Source of the DNA: Streptomyces chartreusis
GTDB lineage: Bacteria; Actinomycetota; Actinomycetes; Streptomycetales; Streptomycetaceae
NCBI RefSeq assembly: GCF_008704715.1
Contig: NZ_CP023689.1
Span: 1,488,001 to 1,552,000 of the forward strand
Direction of reading: 5' to 3'
Length of the DNA: 64,000 bases
The translations under genes and the position numbers were made by a program. Below the pieces are notes generated by a model, which saw only the letters and a list, made by a program, of their open reading frames with translations, was not told the origin of the DNA and searched no databases. Shown piece after piece: positions 1-7,498 of the stretch (position 1 is its first letter; every line of letters begins with the position of its first letter).

Positions 1-19
1 GTGACGAACGGGGGCGGCG

Positions 20-1312
20 ATGGCGGGATACGTCGAGGACCGGTGGCTGACCAAGAAGCCCGACCCGGCCACCGGCAAGAGACGCGAGACCGCCCGCCAC
101 GGCAAGGGAAAGCGCTGGCGTGTGGCCGGTGTCCCCGGCGTGAAGGACCGGTCGTTCACGACCGAGGCGGCGGCGAAGAAGTGGCTGAAGGAGTCGGCCA
201 CCGACTCTGAGCGCGGCACCTTCTACGACCCGCGCGACGGCGAAATGCTGTTGCAGGAGTACGTGGAGAAGCACTGGTGGCCCAACCTGCGCAGGGCGCC
301 GACCACAAAGCAGTCCATGAGGCCGCGGGTCTTCAACCACATCCTTCCCCACGTGGGCCATCTGCCGCTGAACCGGATCGGGCACGACGAGGTGAAGGCC
401 TGGCAGACCCGGGCCGAAGAGGACATCGACACCGGCACGCTGGTGGTGACCTGGCGGAACTTTTCGTCCATCATGCAGGCCGCGCACAAGGCCAAGCGGA
501 TCCCCGTCAACCCGTTCCGCGACCCGGACCTCGTGGCGCCGACGGTGCCCAAGTCGAAGGCGAAGGCGTGGTCTGACGCCACGCTTGCGGCCGTGCGTGC
601 AGAACTGGCGACCCGCTACCAGATGCTGGCCGACCTCGGGTTCACGTCCGGCCTGCGGCAGGGTGAGGCGTTCGGAGTGTCCCCGGATGACGTGGACGGT
701 GACGTGCTGCGGGTGGTCCGGCAGATCATCAACGTCAACGGACGGCTGGCGTTCGGGCCGCCCAAGGGGAACAAGGAACGGGAAGCGCCATGCCCTCCCG
801 AACTGGCCCGCGCCATCAAGGAGTACGCGGACACCTTCCCGCCGGTCGAGGTGACGTTGCCGTGGGTGGACCCGGACAGGCCGAACCTGGCGTGGGAGGC
901 GCGGCCCTCGCGGACCGTGCGCCTGCTGGTGACGACTGGCCACACGGGCAAGGTTCGCGGCGGAGCGGTGAGCCGGGACATGTTCAACGAGCTGCACTGG
1001 AAGCCGGCCCTCGCCGCGGCCGGTGTGATCCCTGCGTCGACCGAGAAGTCCGGCCGGCGCGTGAAGTACAGGATGCCGCGCGAGGATGGTTTCCACGTCC
1101 TACGGCACACGTTCGCTAGCGTGGTGCTGGCGGAGGGTGAGACCATTGGGCAGCTGGCCGCATGGCTCGGTCACGCGGACCCGGCCTTCACGCTGCGGAC
1201 CTATGTGCACTTCATGCCGAAGTCGGGTATCAAGGCAGTGGCCGCCCTGGGCGGGATGCTGAGCCGCGTTGCGAGTGCGGCTGATGCGGGCGGGACTCCT
1301 GAGAATCTATAG
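20..1312 (+). CDS. int: Tyrosine site-specific recombinase (integrase)
   Basis: 430-residue tyrosine recombinase of the phage/actinomycete-ICE type; it would catalyse integration and excision of a mobile element through a 3'-phosphotyrosine intermediate. The N-terminal ~60 residues resemble an arm-type DNA-binding domain rich in Lys/Arg, followed by a SAM-like core-binding domain (about 75-190) and the catalytic domain. The catalytic set is visible: Arg213 in SGLRQGE, His359 and Arg362 in HVLRH, His385 in GHADPAF and nucleophile Tyr395 in LRTYVHF. ATG at 20 is chosen because it opens the family-like N-terminus. The gene ends about 100 bp before a truncated dehydrogenase gene, the usual position of an integrase next to its attachment site. 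The rest of the element would lie left of the window. Confidence 0.93.
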   Translation: MAGYVEDRWLTKKPDPATGKRRETARHGKGKRWRVAGVPGVKDRSFTTEAAAKKWLKESATDSERGTFYDPRDGEMLLQEYVEKHWWPNLRRAPTTKQSMRPRVFNHILPHVGHLPLNRIGHDEVKAWQTRAEEDIDTGTLVVTWRNFSSIMQAAHKAKRIPVNPFRDPDLVAPTVPKSKAKAWSDATLAAVRAELATRYQMLADLGFTSGLRQGEAFGVSPDDVDGDVLRVVRQIINVNGRLAFGPPKGNKEREAPCPPELARAIKEYADTFPPVEVTLPWVDPDRPNLAWEARPSRTVRLLVTTGHTGKVRGGAVSRDMFNELHWKPALAAAGVIPASTEKSGRRVKYRMPREDGFHVLRHTFASVVLAEGETIGQLAAWLGHADPAFTLRTYVHFMPKSGIKAVAALGGMLSRVASAADAGGTPENL

Positions 1313-1337
1313 CGGTTCTGGATCTCCCCAGATTCTC
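1301..1337. terminator. Inverted repeat after integrase
   Basis: Arms GAGAATCT (1301-1308) and AGATTCTC (1330-1337) are perfect complements separated by 21 bases. The left arm overlaps the last codons of int. It could act as a weak terminator or as part of the recombination region; no T-run follows. Confidence 0.35.
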
Positions 1338-1342
1338 CCCAG
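1323..1342 (+). repeat. Pair of 9-bp direct repeats, possible integrase arm sites
   Basis: TCTCCCCAG occurs at 1323-1331 and again at 1334-1342, an 11-bp period, close to one helical turn. Short direct repeats between the integrase gene and the crossover site are typical of arm-type binding sites of tyrosine recombinases. Function is inferred from position only. Confidence 0.4.
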
Positions 1343-1404
1343 CGCATGATCATTACATGAACCGAGCGCCGTTCGCCCAGGTCAGAGGGTATGAGAGTCG
1401 AGGA

Positions 1405-1435
1405 GTTGCTCAGTACTCCATGTACAGGTTGTTCT
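1405..1435. other. Putative element/chromosome junction (attachment site)
   Basis: Coding similarity of the minus-strand E1-alpha gene stops abruptly here: the protein ends ENNLYMEY then TGA, where relatives continue with Thr-Pro and about 140 more residues. The bases to the left (1313-1409) encode nothing E1-like in any frame and run into the integrase gene. The crossover core is therefore expected within or beside the codons for NLYMEY (about 1410-1430). The other half-site is outside the window, so the core cannot be delimited. Confidence 0.5.
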
Positions 1436-1943
1436 CGCAGACGAACAGCACGGGCAGCTTCCATACGGCGGCCAGGTTGAGCGCCTCGTGGAAGGCGCCG
1501 ATGTTGGTGGCGCCGTCCCCGAAGAAGGCGACGGCGATCTGGTCTGTGCCGCGCAGCCGTGCCGACCACGCGGCGCCGGCCGCCATCGGGAGGTGGGCGC
1601 CGACGATGGCGTAGGAGCCGAGCATGCCGGTGGACGCCTTGGTGAGGTGCATGGAGCCGCCCTTGGCCCCGCACAACCCCGTTGCCCGGCTCATGAGTTC
1701 GGCCAGGCACTCCTCCGGCGTGGCGCCCCGCGCCATCGCGTGGTGGTGGCCGCGGTAGGTGGCGAAGACGTAGTCGTCGGGCCGCAGGGCGGCGCTCGCG
1801 CCGACGGCGACGGCCTCGTGTCCGGCGGCGAGGTGGGTGGTGCCCTTCACCAGCCCCTGGAGGAACAGGTCGTGGGCGGCCTTCTCCGTACGGCGGATGA
1901 CGGTCATCTGCTCGTAGGCGGCGAGGAGTCCGGCCGGTTCCAT
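1410..1943 (-). pseudogene. TPP-dependent dehydrogenase E1-alpha subunit, 3' truncated
   Basis: N-terminal 177 residues of an E1-alpha subunit of a 2-oxo-acid/acetoin dehydrogenase complex (normally about 320-330 residues). The thiamine-diphosphate motif is complete: GDGATN near residues 141-146 and the closing NN of CENN near 171-172. Residues before it (GHEAVAVG, YRGHHH, GAKGGSMH) are typical. The frame ends at a TGA directly after NLYMEY, so the C-terminal part of the fold and its E1-beta contacts are missing and the product is presumably inactive. ATG overlaps the stop of the M24 gene (TGATG), so the two were translationally coupled. Disruption by the adjacent integrated element is the simplest explanation; the E1-beta and E2 genes would be expected beyond the element. 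Confidence 0.8.
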
Positions 1944-3280
1944 CAGCGACTCCCGTTGCCGCGCGAGGTGTTGAGGTGGGACTGCGACTCGCGGCGGGTG
2001 TCGAGCGCGCCGCCCACCGTCCAGTACTTGCGGCCCGCGACGAGCAGTTCCTCCGCCGGGAACTTGGTGATGACCTCGCAGCCGTCGGCGGTGACGACGA
2101 CTTCCTCCTCGATCCGCGCGGCGGACCAGCCGTCTGCGGCGGGCCAGTAGGTCTCCAGGGCGAAGACCATGCCCTCTTCGAGGACCTCGGGGTGGTCGAG
2201 GGAGACCAGCCGGCTGAAGATCGGCTTCTCCCAGATCGACAGGCCCACGCCATGGCCGTACTGCAACGCGAACGCGGCGGTCTCGTCGGCGAAGCCGAAC
2301 TCCTCGGCGCGCGGCCAGACCTCGACGATGTCCGCGGTCGTGGCGCCGGGCCGGACGAGCGCGATGGCCCGGTCCATGTACTCACGGCAGCGGACGTAGG
2401 CGTCGCGCTGGGCGCCGGAGGCGCTGCCGACCGCGAAGGTGCGGTAGTAGCAGGTGCGGTAGCCGAGGTGGCTGTGCAGGATGTCGAAGAAGGCGGGGTC
2501 GCCGGGCCGGATCAGGCGGTCGCTGTAGACGTGCGGGTGCGGTGAACAGCGTTCGCCGGAGATCGCGTTGACGCCCTCGACGTACTCGCTGCCGAGGTCG
2601 TACAGGACCTTGCTGACCACGCCGACGCATTCGTTCTCGCGCACGCCGGGGCGCAGATAGCCGTACAGCTCCTCGTACGCCGCGTCGACCATCGCGCAGG
2701 CCTGGGTGAGCAGGGAGATCTCGTCCGGGGTCTTGATGCGGCGGGCCTCCAGGAAGACCTGCTGGCCGTCCACGACGTCGATGCCCTCGGCGCGCAGCGC
2801 GGTGAGGATCGGCATCTCGGCGACATCGATGCCGAGCGGCTCGCCGGCCAGGCCGTGCTCGCGCAGCTCGGCGGCGATCTTCGCGGCGACGTCCTCGGCG
2901 ATGCCCGCGTCCGGGTGGAAGGCGCCGCGGAGCGTGGAGATGCCGGCGCGGGCGCCGGTGGGCGGGCCGCCCTTGCCGTCGCTGTAGTCGAGCCACGGGT
3001 TGTACAGCTGGTGGTGGCGGGCGGCGGAGCCGAAGTCCCAGACGATCGGCTCGCCACCGCGGACCAGCAGGGCGAAGCGGATCAGCTTGTCCATCGCCCA
3101 GGTGCCGATGTGCGTGGCGGTCATGTAGCGGATGTTGGCGAAGTCGAAGCTGAGCACCGCACCGAGCTCGGAGCGGTTCAGGGTCTCGTTGAGGCGGGCC
3201 AGCCGCTGCCTGCGCAGCCGGTCCAGGTCGACGCGCTCTTCCCAGTCGACGGCATTGGGTCCGAATGTGCGGATCGCCAT
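1943..3280 (-). CDS. M24-family peptidase homologue (pita-bread fold)
   Basis: About 445 residues with the N-terminal creatinase-like domain and C-terminal pita-bread domain of the M24 family (Xaa-Pro peptidase, creatinase, ectoine hydrolase, DddP). Later metal-ligand positions are recognisable: His in GHGVGLS, Glu in GMVFALE and Glu in IEEEVV. The Asp pair usually found in the first part is altered: FFDILHSHLGYRTCYYRTF keeps the first Asp but has Cys where the second Asp normally precedes the TR/SR motif. It may therefore bind one metal or none, like creatinase, and exact chemistry cannot be assigned. ATG at 3280 is chosen because GGGGGTGG lies 8 bases upstream; a GTG at 3295 is possible. 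It is coupled to the E1-alpha gene downstream and lies 45 bp after the regulator gene. Confidence 0.85.
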   Translation of the reverse strand: MAIRTFGPNAVDWEERVDLDRLRRQRLARLNETLNRSELGAVLSFDFANIRYMTATHIGTWAMDKLIRFALLVRGGEPIVWDFGSAARHHQLYNPWLDYSDGKGGPPTGARAGISTLRGAFHPDAGIAEDVAAKIAAELREHGLAGEPLGIDVAEMPILTALRAEGIDVVDGQQVFLEARRIKTPDEISLLTQACAMVDAAYEELYGYLRPGVRENECVGVVSKVLYDLGSEYVEGVNAISGERCSPHPHVYSDRLIRPGDPAFFDILHSHLGYRTCYYRTFAVGSASGAQRDAYVRCREYMDRAIALVRPGATTADIVEVWPRAEEFGFADETAAFALQYGHGVGLSIWEKPIFSRLVSLDHPEVLEEGMVFALETYWPAADGWSAARIEEEVVVTADGCEVITKFPAEELLVAGRKYWTVGGALDTRRESQSHLNTSRGNGSR

Positions 3281-3325
3281 GGCGACCACCCCCACTTCGG
3301 AGTGAACGACTGTCCGGGACGGGTG

Positions 3326-4033
3326 TCAAGTGTCACTGAACATCTCGGTGGACACGAACCAGGTACCGACCGCCGGTACGTCTCCATCGTTGCGGTAGCG
3401 GTGCGGGGTCGTCGACTCGAAGCAGACGGCGTCCCCGGGGCGCAGCGTGTACTCGTCGAAGCCGAGGGTGAGGATCAGCTCGCCCGAGGTCAGACACCCG
3501 TACTCGGTGCCGGCGTGGCGCATGAGGCCGCCGGAGCTGGAAGAGGCGCCGCCGGGCCGGTAGGTCACCTGGAGAAAGTCGACGTGCGTGCCGGGGACGT
3601 GGCCGAGCCGCTCCCACACCACACCGGAGTCCAGCTCCAGCACCTCCCGCTCGTCCGGCGTGACCACCGGCCCGATGCGGCGGCCGGGGTCGGCGGCGAA
3701 GGAGGCTAGGGCGTGCAGGACGGTGCCGGGGGCGGGGTCCGTGGCGGTGCCGGGTGCCGTGCCGGGCCCGGGGGTGAGGGCCGTCGCGGGTGCCGTCGCC
3801 GCGGTCGCGATGCCGCCCTCGCCCGCGTCAAAAAGCGACTCGATCGAGATGCCGAGGGCGGTCGTGATGGCGTAGAGGGTGCTGACCGAGGGCTGGCTCT
3901 TGCCGTTCTCGATCTGCGAGACGAGGCTCGCCGACACGCCGATCTCACGCGCGAGCGCCCGCAGGCTCGTCCCGTGTGCGAGGCGCGCCTGCCGGATGCG
4001 CGCACCGACGGGCGGGACCGCGGCGGGTGACAT
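3326..4033 (-). CDS. XRE-family regulator with C-terminal cupin domain
   Basis: 235 residues. The N-terminus (about 5-65) is an HTH-XRE domain (RIRQARLAHGTSLRALARE, SASLVSQIENGKSQPSVSTL). The C-terminal ~110 residues form a small cupin barrel (VVWERLGH, HAGTEYGCLTSGELIL, YTLRPGDAVCFESTTPHRYRN) that probably senses a small-molecule effector. Between them is an Ala/Pro/Thr/Gly-rich linker of about 35 residues. ATG at 4033 has GAGGAG just upstream. It is the first gene of the minus-strand set with the M24 and E1-alpha genes, so it likely controls that catabolic operon and itself. Confidence 0.88.
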   Translation of the reverse strand: MSPAAVPPVGARIRQARLAHGTSLRALAREIGVSASLVSQIENGKSQPSVSTLYAITTALGISIESLFDAGEGGIATAATAPATALTPGPGTAPGTATDPAPGTVLHALASFAADPGRRIGPVVTPDEREVLELDSGVVWERLGHVPGTHVDFLQVTYRPGGASSSSGGLMRHAGTEYGCLTSGELILTLGFDEYTLRPGDAVCFESTTPHRYRNDGDVPAVGTWFVSTEMFSDT

Positions 4034-4069
4034 GGGGCGGCTCCTCTCGGGCACCGGGAGACGGCACCG

Positions 4070-4115
4070 TTCGCTCTCATTGAACAGCGAAGAGAGCCCG
4101 AAAGGTACCGGTACC
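4070..4115. promoter_or_regulatory. Candidate operator region between XRE-cupin and lipoprotein genes
   Basis: Three overlapping symmetric motifs lie upstream of the XRE-cupin start. TTCGCT (4070-4075) pairs with AGCGAA (4086-4091), GCTCTC (4073-4078) pairs with GAGAGC (4092-4097), and GGTACCGGTACC (4104-4115) is a perfect 12-bp palindrome. The region is shared with the divergent lipoprotein gene. Binding by the XRE regulator is inferred from position. Confidence 0.35.
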
Positions 4116-4274
4116 GGAAATCGGGGGCGCCAGGACCTCCCCGCCGGGCGGTCCGGGCCGGCTGACGGACGGGCCGTCCCGTGGCGCTCACCCGAACGGT
4201 CCGGCGTAGCTGGTGGGCCGTCAGAACCGGTGGTGCGCTGGGGACACCCGTCGCGTCCACAGGAGGCATCCCAG

Positions 4275-5084
4275 ATGATCCGTCGCCCGTCCCGTCCTGT
4301 CCGTGTGCTCTCCTCGGCCCTGGCCGTCGGTGCGTTGCTGACCACCGCGGCCTGCTCGGACGACGGCGGCGACGTCTCCCAGGCCGGTGCCGTCGCCCGG
4401 CAGACACCGAGCACGTCCCCGACCACCACCCTCACCCAGGCCGGTGCCGACGCCGCGCTGATCACCGCGGCGGACATCGAGGACGACTGGACGCAGGTGA
4501 AGGACTCGGACGTCGCCAACTGGCACGACAGCCTGCGCATCGGCGACGTCGACGTGGACGACTTCCTCAGCGGCAAGACGGACTCCGCGGACTGCCAGCG
4601 GCTGCTCGACGGCCTCTACACCGACCAGTTGCTGGGCAAGCCGTCCGGGGCGTCGGCGCTGCGCGGTTTCCAGCAGGGCGAATCCCGCCTGCTGTACCAG
4701 GTGGCCGCCTACGAGCGGACCGACCCGCAGGAGGCCCTGGCCTGGCTCGAGACCCTTCCGCAGGAGTGCGACGAGTTCACCGTCACCGGCAACGGCGGCG
4801 AGGAGCGCACGGTCCAGGTCATCGAGACGACGCTGCCCGATGAGGGCGACGACCGAGTCGGCCTGCGCGTCAGCATCACGGGGACGTCGAACGGCCAGTC
4901 GGCGACCCTGACCGAGGACGTCGCCGCCGTGCGCGTCGGCACCGACGCGATCACCGTCACCGCGGGCGGCCTCAACGGCGGCCAGCCGGACTCCGTCGAA
5001 CAGGCCGTCAAGCTCGGCACGCAGCGTCTGAAGGACGTCCTGGCCGGGAAGACGCCGGCGCCGACCCCCAGCGAGTTCGACTAG
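4275..5084 (+). CDS. Secreted lipoprotein of unknown function
   Basis: 269 residues. A basic N-terminus (MIRRPSRPVR), a hydrophobic stretch and the lipobox LTTAAC predict lipidation and anchoring on the outer face of the membrane. The remainder is acidic and soluble. It resembles the sensor-like or PknH-like extracellular lipoproteins common in streptomycetes (ITAADIEDDWTQV, followed by paired Cys residues in DCQRLL and QECDEF), but I cannot name a family with confidence. The start is fixed by AGGAGG at 4261-4266, nine bases upstream. It is transcribed divergently from the XRE-cupin operon. Confidence 0.8.
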   Translation: MIRRPSRPVRVLSSALAVGALLTTAACSDDGGDVSQAGAVARQTPSTSPTTTLTQAGADAALITAADIEDDWTQVKDSDVANWHDSLRIGDVDVDDFLSGKTDSADCQRLLDGLYTDQLLGKPSGASALRGFQQGESRLLYQVAAYERTDPQEALAWLETLPQECDEFTVTGNGGEERTVQVIETTLPDEGDDRVGLRVSITGTSNGQSATLTEDVAAVRVGTDAITVTAGGLNGGQPDSVEQAVKLGTQRLKDVLAGKTPAPTPSEFD

Positions 5085-5224
5085 CCGGACCACGCCCGTT
5101 CTCTCCCCGCACGCGCGCCAACGGCCCCGTCCGCTGTGCCGATTCCCGGGACAGCGTGATCAACGGAGCGGCACAATGGCGACGATGACCGGTTTCGGTC
5201 GTTCGTGCGAGGAGAGGACGAGTC

Positions 5225-6034
5225 GTGAGTGATGGCCACACCCCGTCGGGCGGGTCGGCGAGGCTGAACACCGGTGTGGCGCACAACGCGCGGGTGTGGA
5301 ACTACTGGATCGGCGGCAAGGACAACTACGAGGTCGACCAGCAGGTCGGCGAGCATGTCGCCGGGATGTTCCCGATCATCCGGGACATCGCCCGCGCCGA
5401 CCGCGACTTCCTCGGCCGCGCCGTCCGCTTCCTGGCCGAGGAGCAGGGCGTACGGCAGTTCCTGGACATCGGCACCGGGCTGCCGACGGCGGACAACACC
5501 CATGAGATAGCCCAGCGCATCGCGCCCGACTCACGGATCGTGTACGTCGACAACGACCCGATCGTGCTGGTGCACGCCCGCACCCTGCTGACGGGCACTC
5601 ATGAGGGCGTCACCGCGTACATCGACGCCGACGTTCACGACCCGGACGCCATCGTCGAACGCGCCTCGCAGACCCTGGACTTCACGCGGCCGGTCGCGGT
5701 GATGATGCTGGGCATCCTCAACTTCGTCCTGGACTACGACAAGGCCCGCGAGATCGTGCGGCGCGTCATGGCCGCCGTTCCCTCCGACAGTCTCCTGGTG
5801 CTCACCCACCCGACCTTCGACTCCGAGGTCGGCGGCGAGGGCCAGATCCCGGCGATGGAGTTCTGGAACGAGAACGCCACGCCGCCGATCACCGCCCGCA
5901 GCGGTGCGGACATCGCCGCCTTCTTCGAGGGCCTGGAGCTGCTGGAGCCGGGGATGGTGTCCTGCTCGCAGTGGCGCGCCCCCGGTTCTCCCGCCGCGGT
6001 GCCGCAGTACGGAGCGGTGGGCGTGAAACCCTGA
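5225..6034 (+). CDS. SAM-dependent methyltransferase, DUF574 family
   Basis: 269 residues matching the streptomycete S-adenosylmethionine methyltransferase family PF04672 (DUF574). The diagnostic N-terminus is present (TGVAHNARVWNYWIGGKDNYEVD), followed by the SAM-binding motif FLDIGTGLPT near residue 80 and the acidic loop IVYVDNDPIV. Natural substrates of this large lineage-specific family are mostly unknown. GTG at 5225 follows a GAGGAGAGGA ribosome-binding site. It appears to be a separate transcription unit 140 bp after the lipoprotein gene. Confidence 0.88.
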   Translation: MSDGHTPSGGSARLNTGVAHNARVWNYWIGGKDNYEVDQQVGEHVAGMFPIIRDIARADRDFLGRAVRFLAEEQGVRQFLDIGTGLPTADNTHEIAQRIAPDSRIVYVDNDPIVLVHARTLLTGTHEGVTAYIDADVHDPDAIVERASQTLDFTRPVAVMMLGILNFVLDYDKAREIVRRVMAAVPSDSLLVLTHPTFDSEVGGEGQIPAMEFWNENATPPITARSGADIAAFFEGLELLEPGMVSCSQWRAPGSPAAVPQYGAVGVKP

Positions 6035-6093
6035 CGGCCGGCGGGGCACAACCGGACCCGCCGCGCAACGGCCGAGTTCGTCGAGGAGACCGT

Positions 6094-7497
6094 ATGACCA
6101 CCCTGGCCGACCCAGTCCCGGGCGGACGTCCCGGTGACGTCGAGCGGGCCACCGCGCTGAGCGGCGAGCTGGCCGGGCGGGGCGTGCACGGGATCGTCCT
6201 GGCCTACGTGGACACCGCGGGCATCTGCCGGGTGAAGACGGTCCCGACGGCGAAGCTGGCCTCGGCGGCGGCCTGGGGTGTCGGGATGTCGCCGGTGTTC
6301 GACACGTTCCTCGCGAACGACTCCATCGTCACCACCGACGTCCTCGGTTCCCCGGACGGCGATCTGCGGCTCTACCCCGACCTGGATCACCTGGTGGAGC
6401 TCGCCGGCCAGCCCGGCTGGGCGTGGGCGCCGGTCGACCGGATCACGCAGGAGGGCGAGCAGCACCCGGGATGTGGCCGCACTTTCCTGCGGAGGACGGT
6501 CCGTGAGGCCGCCGAGCGCCATGGCGTCACCTTCCGGGCGGCCATCGAGATCGAGTGGGCCGTCGCCCGGCCACCGGGCGCCGACGGCGCGTTCGTGCCC
6601 GCGGTCACGGGTCCGGCGTACGGCGCCACCCGGCAGGTCGAGCTGAGCGACTGCTCCGCCGATCTGCTGGCGGCGCTCGCACGGCAGGGCGTGGAGGTCG
6701 ACCAGTTCCATCCGGAGTACGCGGCGGGGCAGTTCGAGCTGTCGGTGGCCGCCCTGGATCCGGTCGCGGCGGCCGACCGCAGTGTGCTGGTCCGGCAGAC
6801 GATCCGGGCGGTGGCGCAGCGGCACGGACTCGCGGTGTCCTTCGCCCCTGCGGTCCTCGGGCAGGGCGTCGGCAACGGCGGCCATGTCCATCTCTCCGCC
6901 TGGCGTGACGGGGTGAACCTGCACGCGGGCGGTGACCGCAGGCACGGGATGCGGCCCGAGGCGGAGTCCTTCGTCGCCGGTGTGCTCGGCCACCTGCCCG
7001 CCCTGACCGCGGTGACCGTGCCCAGTCCGGCCGGCTATCTGCGGCTGAGGCCCTCGCAGTGGGCCGGGGTGTTCACCGCCTGGGGGCGGGAGACCCGGGA
7101 GGCGGGCCTGCGGGTGGTCACCGGCACGGCGGGCCACCGCGAGCAGGCCGCGAACCTGGAGGTCAAGCCGGTGGACCTGGCCGCAAACCCGTATCTCGCC
7201 CTGGGCTGCCTGATCGCCGCCGGCCTCGACGGTGTCGAGTCGGGCGCGCTGCTGCCCGAGGAGATCACCGGCGACCCGGCGCGTCTCGGCGCGCAGGAGG
7301 CCGCCGCGCGCGGGGTGCGCAGGCTGCCGGTCTCGCTGGGCGAGGCCGTCGAGGAGTTCCGCGCCGACGGGCCGCTGCGGGCCGCGCTGGGCCCAGTGCT
7401 GGCGGACGCCGTGATCGCCGTACGGCAGGGCGAGATCGACGCCGTCGCCGGGCTCGACGACGACCAGGTGGCCGCCGCGTACCGGTGGAAGTACTGA
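6094..7497 (+). CDS. Glutamine synthetase-like gamma-glutamyl ligase
   Basis: 467 residues with the glutamine synthetase fold: an N-terminal beta-grasp domain (about 25-120) and the ATP/metal-binding catalytic domain. Signature positions are visible: EIEWAVA (metal Glu), QFELSVAALDP, the HVH of GNGGHVHLS (about 270) and NLEVKPVDLAANPYLALG. Streptomyces homologues outside GlnA/GlnII (GlnA2-GlnA4) glutamylate polyamines or ethanolamine rather than ammonia, so amine utilisation is the more likely role than nitrogen assimilation. ATG at 6094 has GAGGAG upstream. The next gene starts one base after its stop, so the two form an operon equal to a split FluG protein. Confidence 0.85.
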   Translation: MTTLADPVPGGRPGDVERATALSGELAGRGVHGIVLAYVDTAGICRVKTVPTAKLASAAAWGVGMSPVFDTFLANDSIVTTDVLGSPDGDLRLYPDLDHLVELAGQPGWAWAPVDRITQEGEQHPGCGRTFLRRTVREAAERHGVTFRAAIEIEWAVARPPGADGAFVPAVTGPAYGATRQVELSDCSADLLAALARQGVEVDQFHPEYAAGQFELSVAALDPVAAADRSVLVRQTIRAVAQRHGLAVSFAPAVLGQGVGNGGHVHLSAWRDGVNLHAGGDRRHGMRPEAESFVAGVLGHLPALTAVTVPSPAGYLRLRPSQWAGVFTAWGRETREAGLRVVTGTAGHREQAANLEVKPVDLAANPYLALGCLIAAGLDGVESGALLPEEITGDPARLGAQEAAARGVRRLPVSLGEAVEEFRADGPLRAALGPVLADAVIAVRQGEIDAVAGLDDDQVAAAYRWKY

Positions 7498-7498
7498 C

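Noticed and set aside
1201..2385. Frameshift continuation of E1-alpha into the 1313-1409 region
   Set aside because: None of the minus-strand frames downstream of NLYMEY resembles the E1-alpha C-terminus, so this is a junction rather than a simple frameshift.
1943..3280. Assignment of the M24 protein as DMSP lyase DddP or ectoine hydrolase
   Set aside because: The fold fits, but a key Asp is replaced and no ectoine or DMSP genes are nearby; only a family-level call is supported.
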